NCBI GenBank assembly: GCA_005877365.1
Contig: VBPP01000110.1
Coordinates: forward strand, 1 to 9,479
Length of the DNA: 9,479 nucleotides
Direction: 5' to 3'
From: Nitrososphaerota archaeon
GTDB taxonomy: Archaea; Thermoproteota; Nitrososphaeria; Nitrososphaerales; Gagatemarchaeaceae
Numbering within the stretch: the first letter of the stretch is position 1; the number at the start of each line of letters is the position of its first letter. The position numbers were made by a program, and so were the translations under genes. Below are positions 6,078 to 9,479 of the stretch, piece by piece. Under the pieces are notes generated by a model. It was not told the DNA's origin and ran no database searches. It saw only the letters and a list, made by a program, of their open reading frames with translations.

Positions 6078-6546
6078 CTCAACAAAATGGCCGACGGCAA
6101 GGGCAGTTGTCGTCCTGATACTGCTCGCGTACCTGGTCTACCAGGACGTGGCGGCGCGCAACGCGTACGCGGGCGCCTTGAACTTCGCCCCGTCTACATC
6201 TTATTCAGTCCTGACTCACGCACTGACTCTTTCCGGGAGGGGGACGGTCCTAACGAGCCCCCCGACCCTTGATTGGTTCCAACTCCTAGCATTGATCGCG
6301 GCCGCGACAGATGCCTACATGTTCTGGGGATACTTCAAGCGTTCTCCGGTCCCGGAGCAACGCAGCCTTACCGCTGCCGAGCCCGCCCCTGGCCTCGGTC
6401 AAGGCTTTCTCGAACACCTCTTCTCTCCTCGCAGCGATAGTGAAGTAGTAGGTCGCCACCCCCGCCGCGAAGACGAAGGCCACCGCGGGGGCGAAGAACG
6501 TTCGGAGGCCGTAGAACGGAGACCACTCGGAAGCCACGGTGAGTAG
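6076..6546 (+). CDS. Putative two-span membrane protein with no canonical start
   Basis: I do not recognise the family. The frame contains two convincing membrane spans. The first is AVVVLILLAYLVYQD at about residues 10-24, counting from ATC 6076. The second is WFQLLALIAAATDAYMFWGYF at about 67-87. Between them are some 40 polar residues rich in Thr and Ser that may face outside. The only in-frame ATG/GTG/TTG before the second span is GTG 6148, which would discard the first span. Either ATC 6076 is used (giving MSTKWPTARAVVV), or translation starts at ATG 6087 and the frame has shifted by one base near 6102. The gene would start next to the divergent signal peptidase. The distal part, past about 6400, looks like a shadow of the gene on the other strand, so the true stop is uncertain too. 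Confidence 0.45.
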   Translation: MSTKWPTARAVVVLILLAYLVYQDVAARNAYAGALNFAPSTSYSVLTHALTLSGRGTVLTSPPTLDWFQLLALIAAATDAYMFWGYFKRSPVPEQRSLTAAEPAPGLGQGFLEHLFSPRSDSEVVGRHPRREDEGHRGGEERSEAVERRPLGSHGE

Positions 6547-6939
6547 GAACTCAGTCCGGTTGTACGAGACGATATAGACGCCGTAAGCCTGACTTTGGGT
6601 TGACTCGACCTCTGTCGAGAAGCTGGTCCCAGAAGGCCTCTCCTGAAGGAGGGGCGGACCCTGAGGCGCTATGCTTCCCTCCCCCGTGGCGAAGACAGTG
6701 ATATCGAGGCTCGCCTTGGAGAAGTACAAGATAGTTATCGTGATCTTCTTCTGCGCGTCGACGGGGGGAATGTAATAGCCGCTCAGAGTTTCATTCCCCC
6801 CCTTGTAGGGGACGGAGGGGCCCCAGAACGACTCAATTTGCGGAGCCTTGAAGAACGGCAAGCCAATGACCGCAAAAAAGAAGAGAAGGCTCAATGCAAA
6901 CGCGATCAACGAAACCCTTCTCCACGTCCTTTCCTTCAC
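6286..6939 (-). CDS. Hypothetical membrane protein with one exported domain between two spans
   Basis: Family not recognised. The 217-residue protein starts at GTG 6939 with basic residues (KERTWRR), then a span at about 9-29. A domain of about 115 residues follows, rich in Ser, Thr, Gly and aromatics with predicted beta character (KKITITILYFSKASLDITVF, 64-83). A second span lies at 147-167, then a cytoplasmic tail with RREEVFEKALTEA. This places the middle domain outside the cell. One sequon-like NET (49-51) and one NRT (127-129) lie in that domain. The last 25 or so residues look like non-coding readthrough and overlap the second span of the plus-strand gene, so the true end may be earlier or a frameshift may be present. 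A possible Shine-Dalgarno GGAGAAG is close to the start; the TATA signal is weak. Confidence 0.62.
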   Translation of the reverse strand: MKERTWRRVSLIAFALSLLFFFAVIGLPFFKAPQIESFWGPSVPYKGGNETLSGYYIPPVDAQKKITITILYFSKASLDITVFATGEGSIAPQGPPLLQERPSGTSFSTEVESTQSQAYGVYIVSYNRTEFLLTVASEWSPFYGLRTFFAPAVAFVFAAGVATYYFTIAARREEVFEKALTEARGGLGSGKAALLRDRRTLEVSPEHVGICRGRDQC

Positions 6940-7003
6940 TCTTCTCCACTCCCCGGCTTATGAACCAGTTTCTGCGTTTCAGTTCATCTCCTAATTGGGA
7001 TTA

Positions 7004-7024
7004 TTACCATCCTCATCGTGGTAA
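7004..7024. promoter_or_regulatory. Inverted repeat upstream of the peptide transporter promoter
   Basis: TTACCA (7004-7009) and TGGTAA (7019-7024) are perfect complements separated by nine bases. The centres of the arms are 15 bases apart and the site ends five bases before the TATA-like element. This is a plausible operator for a dimeric regulator of the transporter operon, or of the divergent gene at 6939. Function is inferred from position only. Confidence 0.4.
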
Positions 7025-7028
7025 CAAA

Positions 7029-7038
7029 ACATATGTAT
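7029..7038 (+). promoter_or_regulatory. TATA-like promoter of the peptide ABC transporter operon
   Basis: ACATATGTAT, preceded by the A-rich AACAAAA (a possible BRE position), is centred about 28 bases before ATG 7062. This predicts a leaderless or nearly leaderless transcript. The first eight bases form the palindrome ACATATGT. Confidence 0.6.
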
Positions 7039-7061
7039 CACTAAACGGCCTTTTGTTATGA

Positions 7062-8201
7062 ATGGGGAGCCTACTCAATTACATTACTCGAAGAGTTCTG
7101 TTCGCAATCCCCGTCTTCCTCGCTGTCTCGATAATCACCTTCTTGGTCACAAACGCCGCGGGGGACCCCGTGCAGATTGTGCGACTCGGGATAAGAAACC
7201 TGAACCCAGCCCAGCTCAAGGCTATCCAGGACTACTTCCACGTAAACGAGCCACTCTACGCCCGGTACTTCCTCTGGCTCTCGGACCTCCTCCGTGGGAA
7301 CCTTGGTCAGTCTCTATACTCGGGAAGCGTCGCGGGGAAGGTGGTGCCCTGGATAGGTAGTACTCTAGAACTCCAGATCCCGGCTCTTCTGCTAGCTCTC
7401 GCGATAGGGATTCCGATCGGGATTTACTCTGCAAAACGCCAGTATTCCAAGTCCGACATCGCGGTGACTACGACAGCAATTTTTGGTATATCGATGCCAA
7501 CCTTCTGGCTCGGCATAAATGCAATCCTGATATTCTCCCTCTACCTCCGTTGGTTGCCTTCGTTCGGTGCGATATCGCCCTACCCGCCGTGGTGGTGGGG
7601 CAACATATACACCGACCAGCTCGCTCACATAATCATGCCGCTCGGTGTGCTTACCTTTGTGTCCTTGGCGGCGATTGTCAGGTTGATCAGATCAAGCATG
7701 CTGGAGACCCTGAGGCAGGACTTCATCCTGGCCGCCAGGGCCAGCGGCATCAGCGACTTCAGGGTGACTTACAAGCACGCACTCAAGAACGCGGTTACCC
7801 CTGTGATTACGGTCGTCGGGCTCACCTTCGGGACCCTCTTGGGGGGGGCGCCGGCACTCGAGACGACGTTCGGTTGGCCCGGCCTCGGCTACGAGTTCGT
7901 TCTCTCTGCTACTATTCTCGACCTTCCGGTCGTCCTCGGAATCACGATGATTATCACAGCCATGGTTCTGGCTGCCAACATACTCACCGACCTTGTCTAC
8001 GCCCTGATGGACCCGACTCGCGATAGTCGCCTCCTTCGCCGTCCTTGCCATATACGGCCTTCTGCTCGACCCGGTCCCGGCGAGGAGCTTCGGCTGCCTG
8101 TACCAGGGATGCACCAATCTCCCGCCATTCGTCGATTCAGCGCATCCCTTGGGAACGGAGAATTCTGGCATAGACGTCTGGAACGAGATAATTCACGGTA
8201 G
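7062..8201 (+). CDS. dppB: Peptide/dipeptide ABC transporter permease, DppB type (3' end out of frame)
   Basis: First membrane subunit of a peptide, nickel or related importer. After a short cytoplasmic start comes span 1 (LFAIPVFLAVSIITFLV, 13-29). GDPVQIVR and the NLNPAQLKAIQDYFHVNEPL helix (47-66) are typical of DppB. Further spans lie near 105-122, 136-163, 190-206, 248-262 and 288-313. The EAA loop that contacts the ATPase is LAARASGISDFRVTYKHALK at 223-242. ETTFGWPGLGYEF (267-279) is the conserved DppB block. The family's usual ending, ALMDPTR, is reached at 314-320 (base 8021), but no stop follows: the frame runs 59 more residues of arginine- and proline-rich, unrelated sequence to 8201, overlapping DppC. 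The functional end is therefore probably near 8021. ATG 7062 is the first start in frame; ATG 7058 belongs to another frame. Confidence 0.93.
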   Translation: MGSLLNYITRRVLFAIPVFLAVSIITFLVTNAAGDPVQIVRLGIRNLNPAQLKAIQDYFHVNEPLYARYFLWLSDLLRGNLGQSLYSGSVAGKVVPWIGSTLELQIPALLLALAIGIPIGIYSAKRQYSKSDIAVTTTAIFGISMPTFWLGINAILIFSLYLRWLPSFGAISPYPPWWWGNIYTDQLAHIIMPLGVLTFVSLAAIVRLIRSSMLETLRQDFILAARASGISDFRVTYKHALKNAVTPVITVVGLTFGTLLGGAPALETTFGWPGLGYEFVLSATILDLPVVLGITMIITAMVLAANILTDLVYALMDPTRDSRLLRRPCHIRPSARPGPGEELRLPVPGMHQSPAIRRFSASLGNGEFWHRRLERDNSR

Positions 8202-8826
8202 TGCTGGCGACCTCTACGTAGGGATCGGAGCCACCGTGATTTCGGTAGTCATCGGTCTCTCGGTCGGGGCGGTAGCCGGGTATAGGGGTGGTGTCTCCGG
8301 GGCGGTGCTGCTAGGGCTCACTCAGATCTTCTTCGTCCTACCTGTCCTCGTGATCATCTTGCTCTTCGCGAAGATATTTCTTTTCCTGCTAGCACAGGGG
8401 CTCGCCCTGTCTCTAATCGTGCTCACTCTGGGGTTATTCGGGTGGCCGCTCTTCGCATTTATCGCGAGAGGAGAGATACTCAGGATCAGGGAGCTTGAGT
8501 TCGTGCAGGCCGCGAAGTCGCTCGGTGCCAGCGGGTCCAGGACTCTCTTCCGGCATATCGTGCCCAACCTACTCTCCCCCATCATAGTTCTTTCGAGTCT
8601 CGCCGTCGCCGCGAACATCATAACCGAGGTGGTGATTAGCTTCCTGGGCTTCGGCGACCCTACGACCTCCACGTGGGGTCTGATAATTCAGGAGGGTTTC
8701 GACCACATCGATTCGTCTTGGTGGGTCGCTTTCTTCCCGGGAATCGCGGTCGTAATCTGCGTTCTTGGGTTCAACCTTCTGGGCGACGGTCTCTCCGACG
8801 CGCTGAATCCAAGACTTAGGGAGTAA
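8008..8826 (+). CDS. dppC: Peptide/dipeptide ABC transporter permease, DppC type (5' end out of frame)
   Basis: Second membrane subunit, pairing with DppB. The frame opens after TGA 8005-8007 and gives 272 residues, slightly short for the family. It begins directly with span 1 (LAIVASFAVLAIYGLLLDP). HPLGTENSGIDVWNEIIHGS (about 45-64) is the DppC signature block, usually HPLGTDxxGRDVxSRxxxG. Further spans lie downstream. The EAA loop is EFVQAAKSLGASGSRTLFRH (about 165-184), followed by IVPNLLSPIIV. The C-terminus GDGLSDALNPRLRE is typical. The only canonical in-frame starts come at or after TTG 8149, which would delete span 1 and part of the signature block. ATG 8007 lies one base away in the DppB frame and would yield MDPTR followed by the DppC span if one base were skipped. 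The stop TAA is three bases before the next gene. Confidence 0.88.
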   Translation, partial: WTRLAIVASFAVLAIYGLLLDPVPARSFGCLYQGCTNLPPFVDSAHPLGTENSGIDVWNEIIHGSAGDLYVGIGATVISVVIGLSVGAVAGYRGGVSGAVLLGLTQIFFVLPVLVIILLFAKIFLFLLAQGLALSLIVLTLGLFGWPLFAFIARGEILRIRELEFVQAAKSLGASGSRTLFRHIVPNLLSPIIVLSSLAVAANIITEVVISFLGFGDPTTSTWGLIIQEGFDHIDSSWWVAFFPGIAVVICVLGFNLLGDGLSDALNPRLRE

Positions 8827-8829
8827 CCG

Positions 8830-9479
8830 ATGCCGGAGACGGTGCTCCAAGTCGATGACCTGAAGACCTACTTCTTCACCGAGGCCGGTGTCGTCAGGGC
8901 GGTGGACGGCGTCTCATTTTCGCTGGCCAAGGGGAAACCGCTCGGATTGGTCGGCGAGTCTGGTTCAGGAAAGACGGTGACCGCCCTCTCCGTGTTGGGT
9001 GTCGTCCCTCGACCCGGAAGAATCGTCTCAGGGAGAATCCTCTTCGAGGGGGAAAACCTCCTTGAGAAGACCGAGGACGAGATGCGTGGCTTCAGGGGGA
9101 AGAGGATTGGCTACGTCTCCCAGGACCCGAACTCCTCCCTCGACCCGCTCTTCACCGTGGGGAACCAGCTCTCTGAAGTGGTTACAACTCACGAGAAGAT
9201 GAGCAAAGAGGCCGCTGGCGAGAAGGTTGTGGACCTGCTCAGGCTGGTCCGCATCCCTGAACCAGAGACGAGGATGAAAGCCTACCCACACGAACTGAGT
9301 GGCGGGATGAGACAGAGAATCGCGATCGCGAGAGCCTTGGCTTCCGAGCCCGACCTGCTCATCGCAGACGAACCCACGACCAACCTCGATGTCACGATCC
9401 AGGCCCAGGTCCTCGAACTGCTGAGGGCCCTTGAGAGGGAGCTGGACATGTCCCTAATTCTAGTCACCCACGACATGGG
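8830..9479 (+). CDS. dppD: Peptide/dipeptide ABC transporter ATPase, DppD type, cut by window edge
   Basis: Cytoplasmic ATPase driving the DppBC channel. The first 216 residues are present; family members are about 320-340 residues, so the C-terminal third, including the oligopeptide-transporter extension, is missing. In order: Walker A GESGSGKT at 42-49, Q-loop YVSQDPNSSLDP at 95-106, signature LSGGMRQR at 156-163, Walker B LLIADEP at 176-182, D-loop TTNLDVTIQ at 183-191 (usually TALDVTIQ), and the H-loop THDM at 213-216. ATG 8830 follows the permease stop by three bases, so the genes are clearly co-transcribed. A paired DppF-type ATPase would be expected next, outside the window. Confidence 0.96.
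   Translation, partial: MPETVLQVDDLKTYFFTEAGVVRAVDGVSFSLAKGKPLGLVGESGSGKTVTALSVLGVVPRPGRIVSGRILFEGENLLEKTEDEMRGFRGKRIGYVSQDPNSSLDPLFTVGNQLSEVVTTHEKMSKEAAGEKVVDLLRLVRIPEPETRMKAYPHELSGGMRQRIAIARALASEPDLLIADEPTTNLDVTIQAQVLELLRALERELDMSLILVTHDM

Noticed and set aside
5820..6272. 150-codon plus-strand frame over the signal peptidase gene
   Set aside because: Its first part is antisense to conserved signal peptidase motifs; only the other plus frame, with two membrane spans, looks coding past 6076.
7550..8171. Two long frames, one on each strand, over the DppB gene
   Set aside because: They are rich in His, Arg and Gly in the pattern of shadow frames in high-GC DNA and have no recognisable domain.
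8022..8201. A real C-terminal extension of DppB
   Set aside because: The tail is rich in Arg, Pro and Ser, unlike any DppB ending, and the DNA clearly encodes DppC in another frame.
8149..8826. DppC starting at TTG 8149
   Set aside because: This start would remove the first membrane span and cut the conserved HPLGT block, both clearly encoded just upstream in the same frame.
1..9479. tRNA, rRNA, CRISPR array, insertion sequence or defence island
   Set aside because: No cloverleaf, no spaced direct repeats, no transposase motifs and no nuclease or toxin-antitoxin genes were seen; the intergenic gaps are short.

Overview
The window looks archaeal and most like a high-GC member of the Nitrososphaeria (the Thaumarchaeota lineage). 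It encodes a two-repeat TATA-binding protein whose start (MPQTK) and repeats resemble thaumarchaeal TBPs as I remember them. It also has an archaeal ATP-dependent DNA ligase, an Ard1-type N-terminal acetyltransferase and an archaeal-type signal peptidase with a Ser/His dyad. Several genes have a TATA-like element about 25-29 bases before the start codon, as expected for leaderless archaeal transcripts. TTG starts are frequent. The placement rests on protein recognition only, because no search was run.

Layout. Positions 1-1956 (minus strand) hold an acetyltransferase followed by a DNA ligase cut by the left edge; the two overlap in an ATGAATGA junction. Divergent from them is a site-2 protease (2048-3181, plus). 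It meets, tail to tail with a 15-base overlap, a lactate-racemase-fold (LarA/DUF2088-like) protein on the minus strand (3167-4282). That gene is divergent from pyrE (4335-4967, plus), apparently sharing one short AT-rich promoter. pyrE overlaps the TBP gene tail to tail by 14 bases (4954-5511, minus). Upstream of TBP on the same strand is signal peptidase I (5550-6077). Positions 6076-6546 (plus) and 6286-6939 (minus) hold two putative two-span membrane proteins that overlap antisense. From 7062 to the right edge runs a peptide/dipeptide-type ABC transporter operon on the plus strand: two permeases and the first ATPase, which is cut by the edge. No substrate-binding protein gene is visible.

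How the genes relate. The left and middle parts are housekeeping (DNA joining, protein acetylation, pyrimidine synthesis, basal transcription) plus membrane proteolysis and secretion. The right part is peptide uptake and suggests an organism that can use peptides. The genes are packed tightly and no stretch of 300 bases lacks a gene. I saw no tRNA, rRNA, CRISPR array or insertion sequence.

Three points deserve a second look. The LarA-like protein lacks the expected racemase histidine motif and instead carries three cysteine pairs. The DppB/DppC junction has neither a DppB stop nor a canonical DppC start. The two-span protein at 6076-6546 has no canonical start that keeps its first membrane span. 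I found no convincing new defence or mobile system.
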